A stretch of DNA of 64,000 bases from Myxococcales bacterium (GTDB lineage: Bacteria > Myxococcota_A > Polyangia > Polyangiales > Polyangiaceae): contig JADKKK010000018.1 in NCBI GenBank assembly GCA_016720545.1, positions 1 to 64,000 of the forward strand, given 5' to 3'. The notes under the pieces are model-generated. The model saw only the letters and a program-made list of their open reading frames with translations, did no database searches and was not told where the DNA came from. Made by a program: the position numbers and the translations under genes. Positions 42,886 through 51,407 of the stretch are shown here, one piece after another. Numbering within the stretch: position 1 is the first letter of the stretch; every line of letters begins with the position of its first letter.

Positions 42886-44825
42886 GGCGACAGCCAGGAG
42901 TAGAGGTGCGCCGCCAGGGTGGTCGCGAGCGCGAAGACGCGGGGCTGTGGCGCTCGCGGCGCGTCGGCTACCATGGCGTGATTGTTAGTGAAATCGTCGT
43001 CGAGTAGCACCGTGTGCTCCGGGTCGACGACGACCCCCTTGAGCGGCCGCTGGCCCGTGTAGGGTACACGCAGCACCCGCCCGGCCGGTTGGAGTGCGCC
43101 GCCGATCCGGACCCGCGTCTCGCCGCCGTCGTCGTGGACGAAGGTGACGTCGACTGGGAACGCGAGGGTGCCCCGCACCTCGACGAACGCGTACCCGTCG
43201 TATTGATCGCCGACGACCGCGGCGTCGGTCTCGCGCTTGCCGTTGCGGTCGAAGAGCCCCGCCGGCTTGGCGCGCCGGGACGACGCGACCTGCGTGACGG
43301 CGTAGTCGATCGTGCCCTGGTCGAAGAGCGCGGCGCGGGCGAGGGCGCGGGCGTCCGCGCCGAGCGCCTCGCCGAGGACGACGAGCAGGTCTTCGGGCTC
43401 GGGGTGGCGATTCCAGAAGCGCGTCGCGTAGGCGCGTAGGGCCGCCGTGAGCTTCTCCTCACCGTACACGCGCCGCAGCGTGGAGAGGAGCGTCGAGGTG
43501 CGGCCGTACACCAGGCCACCGTAGGCGCGCCCGCTCGAGAAGGCGCGCGCCGGCTGGGCGATGGGCTCGACGCGCGCGTGTGCGCGGCCCGAGAAGAGCG
43601 CGACGGTCGTGTCCGACACGTCGAGCCCGAGGACGCTCGCGACCCCGCGGGGCCCGAGCCACGCGTCCAGGGCGTCGGCCTCCGCGTAGCTGTTGAGGCC
43701 CTCGTCGAGGAACGGCCAGCGCTCCTCGTTCGAGGCGAGGAGGTGGAAGAAGTACTGGTGTCCGAGCTCGTGGATCGTGACGAGCTCGAGCTCGCGCACG
43801 AAGGGCGGCCCATACCAGGCGCCGCCCGTGGTGATGAGCGTGGGGTATTCCATTCCGCCCGCCTCCCGCGCCCCGAGCGGCGGATGGACCACGGTGAGGG
43901 TGGGGTAGGGGTAGCGGCCGTAGCGCTCACGGAAGTGAGGCAGCGCGAAGCGCACAGCGGCCCGCTCGCGCTCGGCTGCGCCGCGGTAGCCGCGAGGGAA
44001 GAGGAAGGCCACCTGGACGCCGTCGATCGCCTCGTCGAGGCGCTCGAAGCCGTCGAACGCGGCGAAGGCGAAGTCGAGCACGGCGGGCTGGACGTGACGC
44101 TCGATGTGGCGCGGGCCCTCGTCGCGCGACTCGGTCGCCGGCCCCGTCGCGCCCACGACGAAGCCCTTCGGCACGTCGACGGTGACATCGTAGGTGCCGA
44201 AGTCGGCGTGAAACTCGGCGAGGTGGTGGAACGCGTAGTGCGCGAACGTGCCGTCCGGCTCGAGCCGCGCGAGCTTTGGGAACCACTGGCCGAGGAAGTG
44301 GAACGAGCCGGAGAAGCCGACGCGCTCGACGATCGTGGGCAGGGTGTCGTCCCACACCACGTCGAAGGTCACCGTGGCGCCGGGCGCGAGGGGCGCGGCG
44401 AAGGGCAGCCGAGCGTCGGTCTCGTCGTCGTCGCCGGGGCGCGAGCGCTCGACGCGCGGCCACAGATCGACCGGCCCCGTGGCGGTGCGCTGCGCGAAGC
44501 GCCGGACGTCGATCGCCCCCCACGTCTTTGGGACGGTCGAGCCGCGGAAACCGCCCACCGGGTCGCGCATGAACACCGAGCGCTGGTTCTTGAACGCGTT
44601 CAAGTAAAGGTGGACCCACACCTCCGAGATCGCCACGGACGATGTGTTCGTGAACTCTATCGCGCCCTCGCCGTGGAGCGTGTGCGCCGCGGGATCGAGC
44701 GAGGCTTTCAGTGTGTAGTTGGCCACGTCCAGCCGCGGCGACCCGTCTGCGCGCGCGTCGCCGCCGACGAGGAGGGCCGAGCACACGAGGCCGAACGCGG
44801 CCGCGGTGGCCGCCGAGGAGCGCAT
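42882..44825 (-). CDS. Secreted M1-family zinc metallopeptidase
   Basis: 647 residues. Signal peptide (ATAAAFGLVCSALLVGGDARAD), an N-terminal beta-sandwich (YTLKASLDPAAHTLHGEG), then the gluzincin site TIHELGHQYFFH with the third zinc ligand Glu in FLDEGLNSY, and an EAGGMEYP exopeptidase motif ahead of it. The C-terminus is less conserved and ends in a hydrophobic stretch (VFALATTLAAHLYSWL). An aminopeptidase-like role in the periplasm or outside the cell is expected. Confidence 0.9.
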   Translation of the reverse strand: MRSSAATAAAFGLVCSALLVGGDARADGSPRLDVANYTLKASLDPAAHTLHGEGAIEFTNTSSVAISEVWVHLYLNAFKNQRSVFMRDPVGGFRGSTVPKTWGAIDVRRFAQRTATGPVDLWPRVERSRPGDDDETDARLPFAAPLAPGATVTFDVVWDDTLPTIVERVGFSGSFHFLGQWFPKLARLEPDGTFAHYAFHHLAEFHADFGTYDVTVDVPKGFVVGATGPATESRDEGPRHIERHVQPAVLDFAFAAFDGFERLDEAIDGVQVAFLFPRGYRGAAERERAAVRFALPHFRERYGRYPYPTLTVVHPPLGAREAGGMEYPTLITTGGAWYGPPFVRELELVTIHELGHQYFFHLLASNEERWPFLDEGLNSYAEADALDAWLGPRGVASVLGLDVSDTTVALFSGRAHARVEPIAQPARAFSSGRAYGGLVYGRTSTLLSTLRRVYGEEKLTAALRAYATRFWNRHPEPEDLLVVLGEALGADARALARAALFDQGTIDYAVTQVASSRRAKPAGLFDRNGKRETDAAVVGDQYDGYAFVEVRGTLAFPVDVTFVHDDGGETRVRIGGALQPAGRVLRVPYTGQRPLKGVVVDPEHTVLLDDDFTNNHAMVADAPRAPQPRVFALATTLAAHLYSWLSP

Positions 44826-44924
44826 CCGGCACCTTGTAACCCAGGACGCTGGGCGCGTAGAGGGGAAGGTGAAGCGCCTCGCGCGCCACGTCGACCCCGC
44901 CCGCCTACGCCGGTGCGCGCCGGC

Positions 44925-45953
44925 TCAGTCGTCGAAGAGGCGAAGCTGTGGTCGGCGGTCCGGTCGCCGGAACGTGCCCTCCCGGTGAGGCTCGACGGAG
45001 AGCGAGAGCCCCGCGCTCCGCGCCGCGCCCTCGAAGAGCGCGCGCAGGGCTCCGGCGTAGACGCCCGTGCCTCGCTGGCGCACCAGGAAACGTGCATCAT
45101 ACAGAGAGTCGCCGTGCAGGTCTCGGAGCCTCGCCTCCACCTTCTTGGCGCGGAGGGGGAGGCGTTCGCGCAGCGCGCCGAGGAAGACCTCTCGGACGCT
45201 GCCTGGAAGGCGCAGGGCGACGGCGAACGTGCTGGTGGCCCCGGCCGCCCGCGCGGCCGCGAGGAGCGGCCGGAGGTCGTCCTCGCCGAGGCCCGGCACG
45301 AGCGGGGACACGCTCACGCCCACGCGTAGCCCGGCGGCCGCGAGCCGCTCGATCGTGCGAAGGCGCCGCGCAGGGGTTGGCGCGTAGGGCTCAAGCGCTC
45401 GAGCCACCTCCGCCGAGGCGAAGGGCACGCTCACGAAGACCTGCACGCTCGCCCGCGCGTGGAGCTCGACGAGCAGGTCGAGGTCGCGCTCGACGAGCGC
45501 CGATTTCGTGATGATCCCCGCGGGGTTTCGGTACTCCGCGCACACCTCGAGGCAGGCCCGAGTGAGCCCGAGCTCTCGCTCGACGGGCTGGTAGGGGTCG
45601 GTGACGCCGGAGAACACGACGTGCTCGCCGGTCCACGACGATCGCTCGAAGCGCGCGCGGAGCAGCTCGGGGGCGGTCCGCTTGACGACGAGCGTGCGCT
45701 CGAAATCGGTGCCGGCGCCGTAGCCGAGGAACTCGTGCGTGGGGCGCGCGTAGCAGTAGGCGCAGGCGTGGTAGCAGCCCCGGTACGGGTTCACCGAGAA
45801 GCGGAAGCCCACGTCGGGGCTGTCGTTTTCCGCGACGATCGAGCGCGACGTGTCGTCGACCAGCGTGACCGGCACGCTCGGCGCCTCGCCCTCGTCGTAG
45901 TCGAGGTGGGTGGCATGGAAGCGGCTCGGGGGGTTCTGCGCGCGGGGTCGCAC
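44925..45953 (-). CDS. Radical SAM protein, PA0069/SPL-like family
   Basis: 342 residues from a GTG at 45953. The 4Fe-4S motif is CYHACAYCYARPTHEFLG (CxxxCxxC), preceded by NPYRGC, characteristic of the PA0069 family near spore-photoproduct lyase. Later motifs include VVFSGVTDPYQPVE and ITKSALVERDLDLL. Substrate unknown. It ends with a basic tail carrying RRPQLRLFDD. It lies 26 nt after clpA on the same strand and may be read through from clpS-clpA. The start is ambiguous; AAAGGAG is about 16 nt upstream. Confidence 0.8.
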   Translation of the reverse strand: MRPRAQNPPSRFHATHLDYDEGEAPSVPVTLVDDTSRSIVAENDSPDVGFRFSVNPYRGCYHACAYCYARPTHEFLGYGAGTDFERTLVVKRTAPELLRARFERSSWTGEHVVFSGVTDPYQPVERELGLTRACLEVCAEYRNPAGIITKSALVERDLDLLVELHARASVQVFVSVPFASAEVARALEPYAPTPARRLRTIERLAAAGLRVGVSVSPLVPGLGEDDLRPLLAAARAAGATSTFAVALRLPGSVREVFLGALRERLPLRAKKVEARLRDLHGDSLYDARFLVRQRGTGVYAGALRALFEGAARSAGLSLSVEPHREGTFRRPDRRPQLRLFDD

Positions 45954-45978
45954 CTCGCCAGTGTAGCTGCTCCTTTGT

Positions 45979-48264
45979 TCAGTTCGCGAGCTTTGTGGCC
46001 GGCTTCGCCTCGGGGAAGGTGAAGGTGAGCGCCCCGGAGCCGGCCTCGGCGTCGACCACGACGTGCCCACCGTGCTCGAGCTTGCCGAACAGGAGCTCCT
46101 CGCCGAGCGGGCGCTTCAGCTCCTCTTGAATGAGGCGCGCGAGCGGTCTGGCGCCGTTCTCTTCATCGTACCCCCGCTCGCGGAGGATCTCGCGGGCCGC
46201 CTCCGTGACGGTGAGCGTGACCTTTCGCGGCGCGAGGAGCGCGGCGAGCTCGTCCACGAACTTCCCGACGATGCTCGCCATGGTCTCCTTCGAGAGCGCG
46301 GCGAAGCCGATTCGCGCGTCGAGGCGGTTGCGGAACTCCGGGCTGAAGATGAGCTTGTACTCGCGCTCGGCGTCGCCGCTGGAGCGCGAGTCGCCGAAGC
46401 CGACCGCCCGCCGCGCGAGATCGCGCGCGCCGACGTTGCTCGTCATCAACAGGATGACGTGCCGGAAATCGGTAGATTTCCCGTTGTTGTCGGTGAGCTT
46501 GCCGTGGTCCATCACCTGCAGCAGCACGTTGAAGATCTGCGGGTGCGCCTTCTCGATCTCGTCGAGGAGGAGCACGGAGTGCGGGGTCTTGGCGATGGCG
46601 TCGGTGAGCAGGCCTCCCTGGTCGAAGCCCACGTAGCCGGGCGGCGCGCCGATGAGCCGGGAGACCGTGTGGGGCTCCATGTACTCGCTCATGTCGAACC
46701 GGACGAAGCCGATGCCGAGGGTCTTCGCGAGCTGCTTGGCCACCTCGGTCTTGCCCACTCCGGTGGGTCCGGTGAGCAGGAAGCTGCCGATGGGCTTCTC
46801 GGGGGCGCGGAGGCCCGCCCGCGAGAGCCGGATGGCGCTCGTGAGCTGCCGCACCGCCTCGTCTTGGCCGAAGATGACGCGCTTCAGGTCGTCGCCGAGC
46901 GAGCGGAGCTTCTCCTTGTCGTTGGTGTTCACCTCTCGCGCGGGGATCTGAGCCATGCGCGCGAGCACCGCCTCCACCTGGGAGACGCCCACCACGGCCT
47001 TTGGGCCGTCGGTAGGGGCCGCGAGCTTGGCCGCCGCGCCCGCCTCGTCGAGCAGGTCGATCGCCTTGTCGGGGAGCTTGCGGTCGTGCAGGTAGCGCGC
47101 GGAGAGCTGCGCCGCCGCCTCGATGGCCTCCTCCGTGTACGTGATGCCGTGGAAGGTCTCGTACTGCTCTCGAAGGCCGAGGAGGATCTTCACGCAGTCT
47201 TCGACCGAGGGCTCGTTCACCTCGACGCGCTGGAAACGCCGCGCGAGCGCGCGGTCTTTCTCGAAGTGCTGCCGGAACTCCTCGAACGTGGTCGACCCGA
47301 TGCAGCGCAGCCGCCCCGAGGCGAGCGCCGGCTTCAGCAGGTTGGAGGCGTCCATGCTGCCGCCCGAGGTGGCGCCGGCGCCGACGATCGTGTGGATCTC
47401 GTCGATGAACAGGATGGCGCCTGCCCGCTCCTGGAGGCCCTTCACGACGCCCTTCAGGCGCTCCTCGAACTCACCGCGGTAACGCGTGCCGGCGATCAGG
47501 GCGCCTAGGTCGAGGGCGTACACCGTGGACTCGCGGAGCGCGGGTGGCACGTCGCCGAGGACGATCTTGCGCGCGAGGCCCTCGACGATCGCGGTCTTCC
47601 CGACGCCCGAGTCGCCCACGAGCAGCGGGTTGTTCTTCTTCCGCCGCGCGAGGACTTGCACGATGCGCTCCACCTCGGCGGTGCGGCCGACGAGCGGGTC
47701 GATGCGCTGCTTCTTCGCCTCCTCGTTGAGGTCGGTGGTGTACGCCGCGACCGGATCGCGCGCCGAGCGCGGGCCATCGCGGTCGGGCTCGCCGGCGCCC
47801 ACCGAGGCAGGCGAGGGCTCGTCGACCTTGGAGCGGCCGTGGGAGATGAAGCTCACCACGTCGAGGCGCGTGACGTCGTGCTGCTCGAGCGTGGCGACGG
47901 CGTGGCTATCGGGCTCGGCGAAGAGCGCGACCAGCACGTTCTGCCCCTTCACCTCCTCCTTGCCCGACGACTGCACGTGGGCGTACGCGCGCCGGATGAC
48001 GCGCTGGACACCCAGTGACGCCGTGGGGGTGTCGAACTCGTCTTCCGGCTGACTCGGTACCTCGTCGTCGAGGAAGGTCTCGAGCGCCTTCTTCAGCTTC
48101 GCGACGTCGCCGCCCGCGTGTTTGACCACGTTGGCGGTGTCGGCGTCGAAGAGCAGCGCGTAGAGGAGGTGCTCTACCGTCACGAACTCGTTGCGCCGGC
48201 GTGCCGCCTCGTTCGCGGCGAGCGAGAGCGCGATCTCCACTTCGGGGCTGATACGCATGCTCAC
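45979..48264 (-). CDS. clpA: ATP-dependent Clp protease ATP-binding subunit
   Basis: 761 residues, standard ClpA size. N-terminal Clp repeat domain (EIALSLAANEAARRRNEFVTVEHLL), AAA1 with GDSGVGKTAIVEGLA and LFIDEIHTIVG, AAA2 with GPTGVGKTEVAKQL, LLDEIEKAHP and an arginine-finger region, then a C-terminal D2-small domain. An IGF/L loop for ClpP docking lies near IGFAALSK. Unfoldase feeding ClpP. The ATG at 48264 overlaps the clpS stop (ATGA). Confidence 0.95.
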   Translation of the reverse strand: MSMRISPEVEIALSLAANEAARRRNEFVTVEHLLYALLFDADTANVVKHAGGDVAKLKKALETFLDDEVPSQPEDEFDTPTASLGVQRVIRRAYAHVQSSGKEEVKGQNVLVALFAEPDSHAVATLEQHDVTRLDVVSFISHGRSKVDEPSPASVGAGEPDRDGPRSARDPVAAYTTDLNEEAKKQRIDPLVGRTAEVERIVQVLARRKKNNPLLVGDSGVGKTAIVEGLARKIVLGDVPPALRESTVYALDLGALIAGTRYRGEFEERLKGVVKGLQERAGAILFIDEIHTIVGAGATSGGSMDASNLLKPALASGRLRCIGSTTFEEFRQHFEKDRALARRFQRVEVNEPSVEDCVKILLGLREQYETFHGITYTEEAIEAAAQLSARYLHDRKLPDKAIDLLDEAGAAAKLAAPTDGPKAVVGVSQVEAVLARMAQIPAREVNTNDKEKLRSLGDDLKRVIFGQDEAVRQLTSAIRLSRAGLRAPEKPIGSFLLTGPTGVGKTEVAKQLAKTLGIGFVRFDMSEYMEPHTVSRLIGAPPGYVGFDQGGLLTDAIAKTPHSVLLLDEIEKAHPQIFNVLLQVMDHGKLTDNNGKSTDFRHVILLMTSNVGARDLARRAVGFGDSRSSGDAEREYKLIFSPEFRNRLDARIGFAALSKETMASIVGKFVDELAALLAPRKVTLTVTEAAREILRERGYDEENGARPLARLIQEELKRPLGEELLFGKLEHGGHVVVDAEAGSGALTFTFPEAKPATKLAN

Positions 48265-48584
48265 TCCGGCTCCGTGGTGACGAGGAGGGGCATGCCGTTT
48301 TCTTTTGCGTAGTCCATAACTTGCGCTGTCTTTGTCTCCGCGAGGTCGCGGGTGGTCACGGTGGCGACGGCGGCGCCCATCTTGTGGACGGTGAGCATCA
48401 CGTGCATCGCCTCGGTGGTGGTCTTCTGAAAGAAGCGCTGCAGCACTTCGACGACGAACTCCATGGTCGTGTAGTCGTCGTTGTGGAAGATGACCTTGTA
48501 GCGTCGGGGGACGCTCGAGACGGGCTGGGTCTCGACGTCGGTGTCCTCACCGGTGTCGGGGCTCTTCGGGTCGTTCGTGCTCAT
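48261..48584 (-). CDS. clpS: ClpS adaptor protein (N-end rule)
   Basis: 107 residues from the ATG at 48584. Core motifs are KVIFHNDDYTTMEFVVEVL and HVMLTVHKMGAAVATVTTRD, which form the N-degron pocket and the ClpA contact. It delivers N-end-rule substrates to ClpAP. Directly upstream of clpA with a 4-nt overlap. Confidence 0.95.
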   Translation of the reverse strand: MSTNDPKSPDTGEDTDVETQPVSSVPRRYKVIFHNDDYTTMEFVVEVLQRFFQKTTTEAMHVMLTVHKMGAAVATVTTRDLAETKTAQVMDYAKENGMPLLVTTEPE

Positions 48585-48733
48585 GCGGTGGCGGCTCGTG
48601 CGGGGGCCGCGCGGCGCACGCGGCGGAAGGGTGGGCGAGGGTGTGCGCGAGAAGATGGGGACGCGGGCTGCCTCGCGCAAGGCGCGGCGCGCGACGTGCG
48701 CTGCCGAGCCGACGTCTGCTAGTCTACTGCCAA

Positions 48734-49543
48734 ATGGTCGCGAACAGACTCGTCCGTTCGCTCCTCGCGCTGGGCGACAGTCAGCTCAGGCAGGCGTACG
48801 CCGAGGACATCCTCCTCCGGTACGAGCCCGGCCTGCTGGCGGACGCGCTCGACGAGCTCGCGCGTCTGGCCGACGCGTTCGACCCTCGCGCGCGTGAGGC
48901 GCTGCTCTCCGTCGTCACGGCCATGAACCAGGCGCGGTGCGAGGCGCGCCTCCAGGTGTTGCGCGAAGAGGCGGCGGGGCGCGGTCTCGGCGGGCTCGAG
49001 CGCCTCCTCCGCGCGCGCGCGCGCGCCCAGTCGACGGAGCCTGCCGACGTCGTGGACGACGACGAGTCGCGCGTGCCCGACTACGGCGCGGGGCGGGTGC
49101 TCACCTTGGGGGAGCGCAAGAGCCTCGCGCGACGCCCCGACCGCGACATGCTGGAGCGGCTGCTGCTCGACCCGCACCCGGACGTCATTCGGCGGCTGCT
49201 CGCGAACCCGCGGCTCACGGAAGAGCTCGTGGTGCGCCTCGCATCGCGACGCCCCGGCTTGCGGGCGGTGCTCTCCGAGATCGCGCGCGCCCCGCGGTGG
49301 GGTGGCCGCGCCCGCGTGCGCCTCGCGCTGATCCTGAACCCGTCGCTGCCGGAGGACATCGCGGTGCGCCTCGCGAGCCTGCTGCTGCGGCAAGAGCTGC
49401 AGCTGGTGCTGAGCCGAACCCCCGAGGGCTCGCCGGTCCACGGGTTATGCGCCGACCGCCTGCGCGCCGCGCCCCCAAGAGCCTCCGCGGTGCCATTTCC
49501 GGCGCCTCGCGTGACCGCGGTCGATCCGAAGCTCCTCAACTGA
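48734..49543 (+). CDS. Alpha-helical repeat protein of unknown function
   Basis: 269 residues. Helix pairs recur in the style of HEAT or leucine-rich variant repeats: RLLLDPHPDVIRRLLANP, RLTEELVVRLASRRP, LALILNPSLPEDIAVRLASLL. No signal peptide, membrane span or catalytic motif. The DNPxxxxxLLxNP-type pattern resembles that of the protein at 24878. The ATG at 48734 is chosen; the frame is open upstream to 48641 and that part is Arg-rich shadow. Divergent from clpS. Confidence 0.6.
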   Translation: MVANRLVRSLLALGDSQLRQAYAEDILLRYEPGLLADALDELARLADAFDPRAREALLSVVTAMNQARCEARLQVLREEAAGRGLGGLERLLRARARAQSTEPADVVDDDESRVPDYGAGRVLTLGERKSLARRPDRDMLERLLLDPHPDVIRRLLANPRLTEELVVRLASRRPGLRAVLSEIARAPRWGGRARVRLALILNPSLPEDIAVRLASLLLRQELQLVLSRTPEGSPVHGLCADRLRAAPPRASAVPFPAPRVTAVDPKLLN

Positions 49544-49577
49544 GCACTCGGGCCGAGACCTGCTGATGGGCCGGCGC

Positions 49578-49841
49578 TCAGCCGCCTTCTTCTTCGATCG
49601 CCCAGCGCGTGAGCGCCGTCAGCCCGATCGCCGCCGCGCACGGCGGACATAGGGGGCGCTTCTCTTCGCGGAGCCGTCCGTCGCGCCACCAGAGCAGCGC
49701 ACCCTCGCCGACGGGCGCGTGGGCGAGGTCGTCGTCGGAGCTCGGCTGCAGCTCGTCGCCGCACGCGTCGCAGGCGGGGGCGGTGTCACGGAACAGCTCA
49801 CGGCTCGAGGCCACACGTAGCCCTTGGGAACTCTCTCGCAC
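49578..49841 (-). CDS. Small zinc-ribbon-like protein
   Basis: 87 residues from a GTG at 49841. Two CxxC pairs, CDACGDE and CPPC, separated by about 39 residues that include LLWWRDGRL, suggesting a zinc ribbon. It is acidic at the C-terminus. Function unknown. Convergent with the preceding gene. Confidence 0.55.
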   Translation of the reverse strand: MRESSQGLRVASSRELFRDTAPACDACGDELQPSSDDDLAHAPVGEGALLWWRDGRLREEKRPLCPPCAAAIGLTALTRWAIEEEGG

Positions 49842-49916
49842 ACCGGCACACTAGCGCGATTCGCGGCGGGGCGGGAGAGGCTGCCTGCGGATTCCGCGGC
49901 ATCGCGTGCGGTTCGC

Positions 49917-51371
49917 CTACTTGAGGAGGAGCACGGCGGAGACGAACAGAGCGCCGACGACGCCGAGCACGATGAGCGCCACAATCCACGCCGGGACATG
50001 GGTGCCCGGGATGTCGATGCGGTCATCCTCGAGCGGGCGCTCGCGCCAACCGCCCGGTGGGATGCTCATGGGCTGGATCCCCGCGCTGGCCGCGGCTGGG
50101 TCGTCCGGGCGGAAGAGGTTGCCGGGGGGCGCGTCGCCGAGCTGCTGGGGGTCGCCCCCGCCGTCGTTCTCGAGGGCGAACTTCCGGTAAACGAGCTCCT
50201 GGCCGTCCTCGGGAGCGCGGAGGCCCTCGCCGTCGAACTGGACGATGATGACCGTGATGTTGTCGTGGCCGCCGGCGGCGTTCGCGCGCTCGGTGAGCTG
50301 CTTGCAGAGGTCGAGCGGCTCCCGCGAGGAGCGCAGGATGTCGCGCAGCTCGTCGAAGCGGAGCATGCCGGAGAGGCCGTCCGAGCAGAGCAGGAGCATG
50401 TCCCCCTTGCAGAGCTCGACGTACGTGAGGTCCACCTGGACCGTGTCGGACGTGCCGAGGGCCTGGAGGATGATGTTGTTGTGCTCGAAGGTCTCGGCTT
50501 CTTCTTCGGTGAGCTGCCCGGCCTCGATGAGCTGGTTCACCAGCGACTGATCGCGGGTGACCTGCACGAGCCGGCCCTGGCGGAGAACGTAGCCCCGCGA
50601 GTCGCCGACCTGGCCCAAGAAGAGGTGGTCGTCGAGCAGCGCGGCGCCCGTGACGGTCGTGCCCATTCCGCGGCGCGACCTGTCGTTGCGCGCCTCCGAG
50701 AAGATGCGGTGGCCGGCCACCTCGATGGAGCGGACCAGACGACGAGCCAGGTCGTTGCGGTCGACCACCGTGACGCTCTCGTCCGACATCATCTCGTAGA
50801 TGATGTCGACCGCCATCTGGCTGGCCACCTCGCCGGCCGCTGCGCCGCCCATGCCGTCGCACACGGCGAACAGCGCACCCTGCGCGCCGAGCGGCGTGGT
50901 CCTGTTCGCCTCGAGCAGACCGCGTGACCTCCGCGTGAGGTCGGCCACCAGGAAATTGTCTTCGTTGTGCTCGCGGACCTGCCCCACGTCGGTGCGGGCA
51001 AAGAGGTGCATCTCTACGCCCTGCGCACGGGCGCCGGACGGGCCGGGGTCGGCGGGAGCCGGCGCCGCGAGCGCGGCCATCACGGCGGTGACCTCCACCG
51101 GAGCGGGTGCGGGCGCCACCTCCGGCGCGGGCACAGCCGGCGTGGGGTCCGGAGTGGCGACGACCGCGACGGGCGGGATGGGCACGACCGCTTCGGGCGG
51201 GGAGGGCGTGGCCGAGGAATCGGACATGGGCAGAGTCGCGGGGGCCATCGTGGCTGGCGAGGGGTCGACCGCCACGTCCGGTGGCGCGGCGGGGGCCACG
51301 GGCTCGTCGGCCACGGCGCCCTCAGCGCCCTCAGCTCCGGTGTGGGTGGGGGGCTGCGTCACGAGGACCAC
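49917..51371 (-). CDS. Membrane-anchored PP2C Ser/Thr phosphatase
   Basis: 484 residues. An Ala/Pro-rich N-terminal 115, then a complete PP2C domain: REHNEDNF, AVCDGMGGAAAGEVAS, GQVGDSRGY, LLLCSDGLSGML and GGHDNITVI, with all metal-binding Asp residues. A C-terminal transmembrane helix (WIVALIVLGVVGALFVSAVLLL) anchors it facing the cytoplasm. The GTG at 51371 gives the longest frame; internal Mets (for example at MSDSSAT) could serve. It is 36 nt downstream of the FHA-domain gene, so phosphopeptide binding and dephosphorylation are probably linked. Confidence 0.85.
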   Translation of the reverse strand: MVLVTQPPTHTGAEGAEGAVADEPVAPAAPPDVAVDPSPATMAPATLPMSDSSATPSPPEAVVPIPPVAVVATPDPTPAVPAPEVAPAPAPVEVTAVMAALAAPAPADPGPSGARAQGVEMHLFARTDVGQVREHNEDNFLVADLTRRSRGLLEANRTTPLGAQGALFAVCDGMGGAAAGEVASQMAVDIIYEMMSDESVTVVDRNDLARRLVRSIEVAGHRIFSEARNDRSRRGMGTTVTGAALLDDHLFLGQVGDSRGYVLRQGRLVQVTRDQSLVNQLIEAGQLTEEEAETFEHNNIILQALGTSDTVQVDLTYVELCKGDMLLLCSDGLSGMLRFDELRDILRSSREPLDLCKQLTERANAAGGHDNITVIIVQFDGEGLRAPEDGQELVYRKFALENDGGGDPQQLGDAPPGNLFRPDDPAAASAGIQPMSIPPGGWRERPLEDDRIDIPGTHVPAWIVALIVLGVVGALFVSAVLLLK

Positions 51372-51407
51372 CCGCGCGGGTGGAAATTGCGCGTGGGGTT
51401 TCGCCGG

